From: Agapetus fuscipes
Taxonomy: Eukaryota; Arthropoda; Insecta; Trichoptera; Glossosomatidae
Length of the DNA: 64,000 bases
Assembly (NCBI GenBank): GCA_951799405.1
Contig: OX637359.1
Span: 2,600,201-2,664,200, forward strand
Direction: 5' to 3'
The notes below the pieces were generated by a model. The model was not told where the DNA came from, made no database searches, and saw nothing but the letters and a program-made list of their open reading frames with translations. Of this stretch, positions 10,734-20,225 are shown piece by piece. Both the position numbers and the translations under genes were made by a program. The first letter of the stretch is position 1. Every line of letters starts with the position of its first letter.

Positions 10734-11187
10734 TCATTGCTGAAATATAATATATAATGTAAGTATCTTGGAAAGACGCTTAAGTTTACCATACTGCATT
10801 TAGCATTACCGCCAACTTTATGAGACTCGCAGTGCTGTGAACTAAAAAAAATCCCCTACTATTGGAAATCCTACTATGAGTAATGTCACTTCGCCGAGGG
10901 ATATATTGAATGATCGGAGTCCATTACACTCAATGTTGGTTTACTTGTATTTATTCAAAATGAAGGATTATAACGTTAATGTGGAGAAAAAAACATATTT
11001 GAAACATCCATTCTGGATCCATTAATTTAAAGTTGGATGGAAAGAAAAAAATGTTTTCTACCTACCACATCTTTTTCCCTGTTTGTTTGTGGGTAATTTG
11101 TAAGGATTATTTTCATGCTGTGGCAGTACTGAAAAAAATGGCTACTTTAGGAGGGAAAGTAAATATGTTGTACGTCAAATATCTACG

Positions 11188-11340
11188 TCAAGTGCTATGG
11201 CCGAGCATATTAAGAACCGAATAATGTTGGTTCAAATCTTGCGTCTAACCCACTTGACCATAACTTCGACCCTGGTTCAACAGATGCCATTGCATGCACA
11301 CAAACTTCTGCTTTCGCATGAAGACAACTGAACAACAACA
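11188..11340 (+). mobile_element. Degenerate SINE-C fragment
   Basis: Shares GCTATGGCCGAGCAT, GTTGGTTC and GACCCTGGTTCAACAGATG with the SINE-C copies. Poorly preserved. Confidence 0.45.
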
Positions 11341-11704
11341 AAAAAAAGATATGTTAAGTCTTTTTATGATGGATTTGAATTAAAACCATGGCTGTACCTC
11401 GTTTTTCCATCAATTTAATCAAGATTAATCAGATTTAAAACTGAAAGTAGCTAGAGTTTTATACTTGGTATCATTTCAATTTCTCCTCCTTGGTATGAGT
11501 CATAAGTGTAATATATCTTTGCAACTTAAATAATAGATTAATATGGAATGCTGTAAAATAAAAATAAAACCCATGAGATTATAGGAAATCCGCTTTTATT
11601 TAACATGGGTGACAACCTACATATGATATCATCTAGCCGAGGGATATTTCAAATGCGTGGACTCCACTAAATTTATTAATTAATATTTAAACACAATTGA
11701 TTAT

Positions 11705-14700
11705 TTAAACACAGACTCCCTGTGGTGGGCACGGGGCTCGGAAACATTGGGGATCTGAAAAAAAAAGATTTAATATAGAATTATGAGTTTTTTTGACTAA
11801 TAGGTTGGTATAATAATAGGTTATATAACATGTATAAGACGGAGATACTGTGGGCAGCCACATCTAGGCGCGACCATCTATTGGTGAATTAAGTACCACT
11901 CTTCATAGGAGGTAAGCTGATCCAGTCTTCTGATTCGGAGAGACTTCTAGAAGTCGCTGCCTTAGTTCTTGTTTATCGTATACGCCATTGAGAAAATTTT
12001 ACATGAGAAATGTTTGCATGTGTACTGGACCAATGTGTCTTATGAAAACAAGAAATTTATTTAAAAAATATTTAAAAGAACTCTCACATTATCGAGTTTT
12101 ACGGTTTTTCTTAGCTCAGATTGTGTAGAGTTTGATACTTAAGACAACTGCATAAAAAAGTCATATTTGACAAGATTGGCGTGTACGATAAACAAGAACT
12201 GGGGGAGCGAAGTGTTACTGGATAGGAACCTGACATTGGAAAGGCAAATAGATGCAACAATAGCTTCATTTTTTTTTCACTACGTCAAATAAAGGCAATT
12301 AGAAAGTGTCTACCGTCAGATGCGGTTAAGACCCTGGTGAGTGCGTTTGTGATGTCTCGGATTGATTATTGCTCAACGCTTTATTAGGGTCAGCCGAAGA
12401 ATCAGTTAACCAGCTTTCAATCTGTGTTGAATTCGGCAGCAAGGCTCATTTTCGGGATGTCCAAATTCGCACACATCCCTCTGCTGTTAAAAAACTACAT
12501 TGGCTTTATTTCCCGGAGAGGGTGGTCTACCGTGTTTGTCTGATGGTATATAAAGCCATAAATGGCTTGTCTCCACCTAATCTGACTGACATGATTTCGC
12601 CTGTTGAGATGGGTGTGGGGAGGCAGACACTCAGATCCGCAGGCGATGATACGATCAATTTGGTTCAGCCGTACTGTCAGATCCGTACAAATTTCGGAGA
12701 CTGTGCTGTCCATGTTGCGGATCCGGTGAAGTCGAACAGACTACCGCCCTGAGTGAAGAACTCCAAATCAGAGCACTCAAGACACACCTTTTTAATAAGT
12801 CTAATCCGTGATTGGAGATGGCCCTTGAGTTGTGACACACACAAAAATGGCGCTCTCTCCTCACATGCTTACTTCACATTTGCCAATGCCTTCACGGTTT
12901 CAGAGAAAGCCGGCAAGAGTTGCAGGGCTTATGTTCATTTCAGATTGGGTTTTTATATTGTAGGTCCACATGCGGTATGTGTTAGCGCGAAATTATGCAT
13001 GTGTGCTTGTGCAAATGCATCTAAATGAATCTCAAATCGTATATATCTTTACAACTTAGACTGCCCCTGAAACAGGGGTGACATTGGCAAAGTGAACCAT
13101 CTTTTTACAGTATGGGTGGTCAGCCTCATATATATACATATATATATACAAGGATAATTTTTTTATAAGGTACACATAATAAAAGAGCGCCGTTTTTGTG
13201 TGTGTCACACCTCAAGGGCCCTCTCAAATCATGGATAAGACTTTTTGTAAAGATGCGTTTAAAGATACCAACAGTTTCTGCCTTCCTCACATTAGGTGGT
13301 AGTCTGTTCCACTCCATTGGGCCTGCAAACCGGAAAGCACGGTCCCCAAAATTAGTGCGTGTCTGACGTGACGGCTGGACTAAGTCAACCACCCCACACT
13401 CCGCAGATCTGAGAGTTTGGCGTCTCAAATCTATCTCAACACGTGAGAACATGTCAGACAAGTATGAAGGAGCCATACCATTGACAGCTTTGTAAACCAT
13501 CAGACAAGCACGTGTGAGGGTTTTTCCTCTGTCCTGCTGATTGACACAATTAATAATGTAACAGCCACTTTAATATGTTTACTTTTATTCCTTTCACAAT
13601 GTATCGCTGCCCTAGTTCAATACTCAGACATCTTACACAAATCTAGTTTCGAGAAAATCGAAAAAGAAGGTTTGTAATCGCTATGATAATTACAGTTAAC
13701 TTTGTTTTAAAGTCACTTAATGCAACTAAGCTACACATTGTTGCGTTAAGTGACTTTAAAACAAAGTTAACTGTAATTATCATAGCGATTACAAACCTTC
13801 TTTTTCGATTTTCTCGAAACTAGCTTTGTGTAAGATGTCTGAGTATTGAACTAGGGCAGCGGTATACACAATAAACCATAGCACAATAATATTAATTATT
13901 CTTAATTACACATGCTTGTGGCTCTCACGCCAGGCAAGCTTCTTCCCTCTTTTCGCATTCTTTTGTTTTCCTTTTTCCATTCAAATTTAAATACAATGTT
14001 CCATTCTACCAAACAAACAAACTCATCTCGTTACACACGGTAGACCACCCTCTCCGGAAAACGAAGCCAATGCAGTTTTTTCAACAATGGAGTAATATGG
14101 TTAAATAATACAAACCTATAAGTCAAGGAATACAAGCAATTAATTACATCCAGTTATAAAACCAAACAAACACTAAAAAATCTACAAAACATCTATAAAA
14201 ATGAAAATTGATTATTGTTAAAGATAGCTGATGTAGAAATATGAAGATTGTTCCTTACATATGACTTGACAGGTTGTTCCGATTCTGCAGAGGACATTCC
14301 TGCAAGGGTTAGGCCAGCATCTACAGAGGTCACATCCATTACTGTCCTGGGCCACGCCCCATCTGCAGAACAGTCGGCAAGGGTTCGGCGGGCATCCTGA
14401 AAGACAGAGAAAAACTAACACACTTGAACAAATCAAGATTACAGGGAAAAAACAAGGAATGTCAGCAAAAATAAAAAAAACAATCTACTAAAATGCCATC
14501 TAGTGGTATCTGTGTGTATCTAAAGCTCTGCAAGCTTCGTAATGCAACAACAGTCGCTTTCACAGTGTATGGCGGTATTTCACCATAAGAAATACAGACT
14601 TTCAAATTCATAATTATGATTTATTTAAAATGTTTTTCAACTGACATTCCTCGTTCTTCCCCTGCAGTCTTCATTTAGAAATTAGGTACCAATTCTTGGA

Positions 14701-16275
14701 AAACCTCTTCCCGTCAACGACCTATTTATGTTACAAAAAAATAATTATTTGTTTATGTGCAATTGACTACACGCAGCCTTTCATAATTTATTTTGATTAC
14801 TATTAAAAATCTTGGACCGGTCCGTAGTCCGTAGTGGCAACACTTCGGACTCGTAAATGGAAGGTTGTGGATTCGGATCCCGGCGGAGCACAAAAATATA
14901 CCATTTATATTTCGAATGTGCTCTTCGCTGGGTTGAAAAATTCATAAACCTTTACCAATGACCGGTCACCAAAGGTCCATCCAGCCTCACAGCAACTGGG
15001 TCTTGCTTGAGTATTGGCGCTTTGTAGCGACGACCAAGCTCGTACACCTCTGCGGCACTACAACAAGTGTCATAGACCCCTAGAGTCTCTAGAATCTAGG
15101 GAGTCTCCCGCACAGGATTTCTTAAAAAATATATATATATATCAGATGCTGCCGACTTTTTAGACGGTGAAAATTTGATGTCTTTTACTGTTCCACGCTA
15201 GACGAGTAGACGACACGTGACGTCATAACGACACATGGGAGAACATCACAATACCTAAGCATACCTAAGACAGAAAATACCAAAAACGGCAAAAAGAACA
15301 CGGGAAAATGGAATACGTGCATATATTTTGCAAAGGCATAATATCTAAATCTTAATCTAAGCTGCAAAGATATGTATCATTTGAGATTCATATTAAATGC
15401 ATTCCCACAAACAGACATGCATAATTTCGCGCTTACACATGCCGCATGTGGACCTACAATATAAAAACCCAATCTCAAATGAACGTAAGCCCTGCAACTC
15501 TTGCCGACCTTCCCTGAAGCAGGGGTGACATTGGCAAAGTGAATATACATTAATTAATAAATGTTTGTGTTGTTTTCTCATGCGCCGTTAATGGTATGCG
15601 AGTTTTTATCATGTGATGTTTTGTCCTTGTGTTGTTTTGTCATTGTGATGTTCCTTGACTTATAGGTTGGTATGCGGCTGACCACCCATACTGTAAAAAA
15701 TGGTTCACTTTGCCAATGTCACCCCTGTTTCAGGGAACGACGGCAAGAGTTGCAGGGCTTATGTTCATTTGAGATTGGGTTTTTATATTGTAGGTCCACA
15801 TGCGGTATGTGTTACCGCGAAATTATACATGTCTGCTTGTGGGAATGCATTTTATATTAATCTTAAATGATATATATATCTATATATATATCTTTGCAGC
15901 TTAGATTAGATTAGATTAGATGTGTTTTTTGTTGTCATGTGTTGTGTTGTCACTGTTCCATTCTATCCTGTCACCAAACGTTTTGAACCAATAGTTTTGA
16001 GTTTAATGGGGCTTCCACACGCTTGCCAACCCATCACAAGTCAAGCGCACAGTGTGTCGTCTAGAACATGCTAGCTGGACAAAATTTTGTCTAATGGACT
16101 AATTTTGTCCAGCTAGCATGTTCTAGACGACACACTGTGCGCTTGACTTGTGATGGGTTGGCAAGCGTGTGGAAGCCCCATAACAGATCAACAGTTAATA
16201 CTTGCCACTTGAAACATTGTCAGTGCAGCACGCCAGGGTGAAGAATAAAATGACTCCAAAACACAAGCCCTTCAT
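11705..16275 (-). CDS. Small secreted antistasin-like protein, copy b (three exons)
   Basis: CDS exons on the minus strand are 16275-16206, 14396-14259 and 11754-11705, about 85 residues. Exon 1 encodes a signal peptide (MKGLCFGVILFFTLACC) and ends AGTG|GCAAGT, so intron 1 is a candidate GC-AG intron. Exon 2 is phase 1 at both ends and encodes CPPNPCRLFCRWGVAQDSNG, then CDLCRCWPNPC and CQVI. Exon 3 is only 50 nt and adds PQCFRAPCPPQGVCV and TAA. The cysteine pattern is that of antistasin-like inhibitors, so an extracellular protease inhibitor is inferred. AATAAA on the minus strand at 11677-11672 is a good polyadenylation signal. It is the closest paralogue of copy a, with conserved intron sequence just upstream of exon 2. 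Copy c has the same exon 2 length (138 nt). Confidence 0.82.
11890..12850 (+). mobile_element. CR1-type LINE fragment
   Basis: Translated pieces read LLEVLLDRNLTLERQID, MSRIDYCSTLY, MVYKAINGLSPPNL and FGDCAVHVADPVKSNRLPP, typical of CR1 reverse-transcriptase C-termini, with frameshifts and stops. MITE copy 3 splits it at 11955-12209. The 3' end (CCCTTGAGTTGTGACACACA) matches the SINE-A tail. Confidence 0.8.
11955..12209. mobile_element. MITE, 4-bp-TSD family, copy 3 (255 bp)
   Basis: Complete element flanked by AAGT at 11951-11954 and 12210-12213. Removing it restores an open CR1 reading frame across the junction (ERLLE then VLLDRN). Confidence 0.85.
12862..13130 (+). repeat. Family D copy plus an inverted D fragment
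   Basis: A forward copy at 12862-13063 lacks its 5' end. A reversed 5' fragment at 13064-13130 follows immediately. Confidence 0.7.
13513..14035. mobile_element. Solo LTR, about 523 bp, inserted in CR1
   Basis: Begins TGTGAGGG and ends GTTACA, with CACG duplicated at 13509-13512 and 14036-14039. AATAAA lies inside near 13870. TG...CA ends and a short target duplication fit an LTR-retrotransposon solo LTR. It contains a palindromic MITE. Confidence 0.6.
13604..13862. mobile_element. Palindromic foldback MITE, TA target
   Basis: About 110-bp near-perfect inverted arms start TCGCTGCCCTAGTTC and close CTAGGGCAGCGG, with a small loop near 13735. TA lies on both sides. The arms cover almost the whole element. 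Confidence 0.8.
14815..15118 (+). mobile_element. SINE-A variant with an alternative tail
   Basis: The tRNA-like head and body match SINE-A up to GACGACCAAGCTCG. The tail then reads GCGGCACTACAAC... and GGGAGTCTCCCGCACAGG instead of the CR1-like end. The same tail occurs at 20800-20880. Confidence 0.75.
15350..15545 (-). repeat. Family D copy, truncated
   Basis: Reverse copy from TAATCTAAGCTGCAAAG to CATTGGCAAAGTGAA. The 5' part is lost. Confidence 0.75.
15653..15922 (+). repeat. Family D copy, complete
   Basis: Runs from TTCCTTGACTTATAGG to a clean (TTAGA)n tail. Confidence 0.85.
16007..16180. mobile_element. 174-bp palindromic MITE, TAA target, copy 1
   Basis: Near-perfect hairpin with ends TGGGGCTTCCACACG and CGTGTGGAAGCCCCA, flanked by TAA on both sides. 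The 3-bp TAA target suggests PIF/Harbinger mobilisation. The second copy, also 174 bp, is at 34383-34556. Confidence 0.8.
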
Positions 16276-16617
16276 CTTGGTTCAATGTATCTGAAAAAAA
16301 GAATAGTTAATGGATACGCGCAAAGCGAATTTCGTGTATTTCTCTTCATTCAGTGTATGTGCTTCGAGAGCTCCTCAATCCGACAATGATCGAGGTGCCT
16401 CGACGATAATTGGGACGCAATATCTGCCCCGAGAGCCCGGATTCTGTTGGTCGGGACAACAAGGAAAGGACCGAAGGAATTGCCACTAACCTTGCTGCTT
16501 CCGTGGTTCAGGCCTCGTTCGACTACAGTCTCGTCCCCGATTTCCGGCTGCTTCTCTCCACGCAGCGATCCCGTTGCACGCACGACGAATAGGGTGTTAT
16601 CACCTTTCCACACGAAG

Positions 16618-16752
16618 GAGCTTATATCAGTTCCACACGACGACCTTTCTAGTCAAAGGTATGAGCACAAGTTTTACACGACAACCTTTCTAGTCAAAGG
16701 TTTTAGAACAAGTTTTACACGACAACCTTTCTAGTCAAAGGTTTTAGAACAA
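16618..16752. repeat. Short tandem repeat, about 41-bp unit, three copies
   Basis: The unit contains ACACGACAACCTTTCTAGTC followed by AAAGGTTTTAGAACAAG. The first unit is diverged. Confidence 0.75.
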
Positions 16753-16892
16753 GTGGCAATATAGGTAGGTAATACAGAATTTTGGGCATTGTGGTAATGT
16801 TGTGAACAAGGATAGGTATTAATTTAGGGAATGACCAACAGATGTCGCTTTGGCGCGAACAGTTAATGTTTATAAATATTACAAGAGAACTA

Positions 16893-17506
16893 GCCAGGGC
16901 TGGAAGTCTTATCACCACGGTAATTCTTACCTATCGAATACCGGTAATATTTGTAGGAAGACCTGTCAATTCAAGATGGCCGCAAGTGAACAGCTGATTA
17001 GTCTTCATACAAATCTTACCGATAATTTAATAATTATAATATTAGGATGATTTATTTGGTGAGCGCTGTTTTTGTGTGTGTCACACCTCAAGAGCCCTCT
17101 GCGAGCTTGGTCGTCGCTGTAGAAAGCGCCAATTCTCAAGCAAGACCCAGTTGTTGTAAGGTTGGATGGATCTTTCGGTGACCGGTCTTTGGTAAAGGTT
17201 TATGAATTTTTCAACCCAGCGAAGAGCACATTTGGAAATATAAATGGTATATTTTTGTGCTCCGCCGGCATTCGAATCCACAAGATTCCATTTACGAATC
17301 CAAAGTGTTGCCACTGGACTACGGACCGGTCCAAGAAATGCCAACAACACGCGGTGTACATACCTAGCGGTCACCCATCCAAGTAGCATCCGCGCCCAAT
17401 GTTGCTTAACTTCGGTGATCTGATGAGAACCGGTGCTTTCAGAATGGTATCGTCGTTGATATTCGGTAGGTAAGAATTACCGTGGTGATGAGACTTCCAG
17501 CCCTGG
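16893..17506. mobile_element. MITE (ACCGTGGTGATGAGAC family) interrupted by 5S-SINE-A
   Basis: The left arm from CCAGGGCTGGAAGTC and the right arm ending GACTTCCAGCCCTGG are inverted repeats. The middle has been invaded by a SINE-A with a 5S head at 17031-17458. Confidence 0.65.
17031..17458 (-). mobile_element. Chimeric SINE: 5S rRNA head, tRNA-Thr-like middle, CR1-like tail
   Basis: On the minus strand the element starts with an almost full-length 5S rRNA-like sequence (17458-17340, about 119 bp), including GATCACCGAAGTTAAGCA and TACTTGGATGGGTGACCG. It passes straight into the SINE-A tRNA-like unit and body and ends in the CR1-like tail and an ATT-rich run. It is unlikely to be a functional 5S gene because of substitutions and the fused body. 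Confidence 0.8.
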
Positions 17507-17531
17507 TATGACAGGATCTTATGTATTTCTT

Positions 17532-17685
17532 GTGTAGGCTGAGTAAAGCTATAACATTACAATAATTTTGTTTGAAATAAACACCGAAACGGGTAATAAT
17601 TTCTGATGCCATTGGTGGCAATCGAACCCTGGCCCCCTGGCTTGCAACCCAAACATTTTACCAATAAACTATCAACTAGACTTAT
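17532..17685 (-). mobile_element. SINE-B, partial reverse copy
   Basis: Contains GAAATAAACACCGAAACGGG and a degraded tRNA-like head near 17610-17680. Confidence 0.65.
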
Positions 17686-18130
17686 AGTAAATAGAAAAAA
17701 TAATCAACTTTGTCAAAATTTCCTACAGGATTATGAATAATATATATTTTAAAATCTTACTGAATGAATTCAAGTGTGTGCTTGTCAAGACAAAAATGAT
17801 CACAATATGGCAAATGGCTAATTTCAGTCCTTTTTATAACAAAAAATATTACTTATATTGACACTTAAATGAATCCTACATTGTATATTAAATAATTTAT
17901 CTTCATTGAACAAATACATTAAAAACAGTTTGTGTCCAAAATAATTTTGTTTGTTTGACATGATATGATGATCACAGCTGTTGATCATTTTTTGTCTATT
18001 GTTTCAAATATTGTCCCCTTGGTGCTTGCTGGTCTTATGTCCATCAGAAGTAATTTCACATGAGCAATGTTTGTATATGCACGGGACCAATGTGTTTTAT
18101 GAAAACTGGAAATTGAACTGAATTGAATTA

Positions 18131-18325
18131 AATTGGTACACTCTGTTTGTACGTGAATCACACCTCAAGAGCTCTCTGCAAGCTTGGTTGTCGCTATAGA
18201 AAACGACAATTCTCAAGCAAGACCCAGTTGCTGTAAGTCTGGATGGACGTTTGGTGACCGACGTCTTTGGTAAAGGTATTTGAATTTTTATATGCAGACA
18301 AGAGCACATTTGAAAATATAAATTG
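18131..18325 (-). mobile_element. SINE-A, head-truncated
   Basis: Reverse body and CR1-like tail (ATCACACCTCAAGAGCTCTC). The tRNA head is absent. Confidence 0.7.
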
Positions 18326-18355
18326 TAATTATTACATTTATTTTACTTGTTTATT

Positions 18356-18768
18356 GAATAATAGGTTGGTATGAGGCTGGTCTCACATGCTGTAAAAACT
18401 TGGTTCACTTTTGCCAGAGCCTCACCAGATTCAGGGAAGGGTGGCAGGAGTTGCAAGGTTTGTATTCATGTGAGGTTTGGTTTATTTTGTAAGTACACAT
18501 GCAGCATGTGGTAATATATAATAATCTACGTTACAAAGATATATTAAAACATTTAAAATTCGTATTAAATGCATGCCCACAAACAGACACGTGTAAGTTC
18601 ACGCTTACACATGCTGCACTTGCGCTTACAAATTAAAATCGAAACTTTAAATGAACATAAGCCCTGCAACTTTGCCAACCTTCCCTGAAACAGGCCGGTG
18701 GCATGTGCAAAATGAACCAATTTGTACAATATGGGTGGTCAGCCTCATACCAACCCTATAAGTCAATT
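18356..18768. repeat. Two family D copies, head to head in opposite orientation
   Basis: A diverged forward copy at 18356-18515 meets a reversed copy at 18516-18768. Both are older, more diverged members. Confidence 0.65.
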
Positions 18769-19124
18769 TATCTTTGCAACTTATATTATAAATGGGGGAC
18801 AACTGTAACGCCATCCGGCCGAAAAATATTTTAAATATGTCGACTTCATTATAACTCACCCAGTAATGTCGGCCAAACGTGTAACAAACAATTTTTGTAG
18901 AAACTTCAATTGCTTCAAGTTTGCAGCTAAAAGTGTGCCGTGTTTTTCTTATACCAATACCAGTACATATGTTTTTTTATAATTGTAAAAGGCTTCAGCC
19001 GTTTATTATAAATAAATAAAAAAAAAATAAAAAAAAAAAAAAAAAAATAAAGGTTATAAAATTTTATTTCGGTCATGCTCAAGTCGTGAGCATAGAAATA
19101 AAATGAACAACAAATAAAAAAATT

Positions 19125-19412
19125 ATATCCAGAGTCATAATGTGTTCCTTGACTTATAGGTTGGTATGCGGCTGACCACCCATACTGTAAAAAATGGCTC
19201 ACTTTGCCAATGTCACCCCTGTTTCAGGGAACGACGGCAAGAGTTGCAGGGCTTATGTTCATTTGAGATTGGGTTTTTATATTGTAGGTCCACATGCGGC
19301 ATGTGTTAGCGCGAAATTATACATGTCTGCTTGTGGGAATGCATTTAACATAAATCTTAAATGATATATATATATCTTTGCAGCTTAGATTAGATTAGAT
19401 TAGATTAGATAA
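19125..19412 (+). repeat. LINE scrap plus complete family D copy
   Basis: A short LINE remnant (ATATCCAGAGTCATAATG) at 19125-19143 leads into D from TTCCTTGACTTATAGG to a (TTAGA)n tail. Confidence 0.75.
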
Positions 19413-19714
19413 TGAATGGGCAGCTTAAATGAACATTATTATGACTCTGGATGAAATGAAAGAAGTGTGTAAGGACCAAAAAAAATGGCGGTTGATGTGT
19501 AATGCGTTCCTTGACTAATAGGTTAGGATGAGGCTAACCACCCGTACTGTATGAAATGGTTCACTTTGCCATTGTTTCAGGGAAGGTCGGCAAGAGTTTC
19601 AGGGCCTATGTTTATTTGAGATTTGGGTTTTTATGTTGTAAGTCCGCATGCGGCATGTGTAAGTGCGAACTTGAACAAATATTAATCCTTAATGTAATAA
19701 ATCTTTGCTAATCT
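19413..19714 (+). repeat. LINE 3' scrap fused to another family D copy
   Basis: LINE sequence (TGACTCTGGATGAAATGAAA) at 19436-19505 is followed without a gap by D from TTCCTTGACTAATAGG. D, LINE and D therefore stand in series on one strand. Confidence 0.7.
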
Positions 19715-19938
19715 CTAATCTAATCTAATCTAAGTTGCAGAGATATGCAACATTAGGGATTCATATTATATGTATTCTCACAAGCAGACCCGTATAAGTT
19801 TGCGCTTGCACATGCCGCATGCGACTCTAAAACATAAAAATCCAAATCTCAAGTGAACATACACCCTGCAACTCTTGCTGACCTTCCCTGAAATAGGGGT
19901 GACACTGGCAAAGTGAACCATTTTTTACAGTACAGTAA
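19714..19938 (-). repeat. Family D copy, 5'-truncated
   Basis: Reverse copy with a (TCTAA)n tail at left, ending at CCATTTTTTACAGTA. Confidence 0.75.
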
Positions 19939-20225
19939 ATAAACAGTGTAGTCGATTTGCAACTTAGATTATATAGATTACAGTGGCCTCGCATAAATAG
20001 AGTTGCATTATTCAAGCTTTGACACCACAAATCCCTCGAGGACCCCGTCATGGGCATCTTTGGGTTATTGTTTTTATCAGACCACATGCCATTTTTTAAA
20101 ACACGATTTTGTTCACATAAAACTAACTACTTAAATAGATACTTAAATAGACTTTGTTTAATGATTGTTATGAAAAGTTGCCATTACTGTATGTACTGAA
20201 TACAAATATATTGATTACATTCAAT

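Larger units (their letters stand above)
13131..14100 (-). mobile_element. CR1-type LINE fragment split by a solo LTR
   Basis: The minus strand reads LHWLRFPERVVYRV near 14040-14100, then MVYKAVNGMAPSYLSDM and FGDRAFRFAGPMEWNRLPP at 13500-13250. The 3' end CCTTGAGGTGTGACACACAC is the SINE-A tail sequence. The two halves join if the LTR is removed. Confidence 0.8.

Noticed and set aside
17340..17458. Functional 5S rRNA gene
   Set aside because: It is fused to a SINE body and carries substitutions. A second truncated copy has the same fusion, so it is a SINE head.
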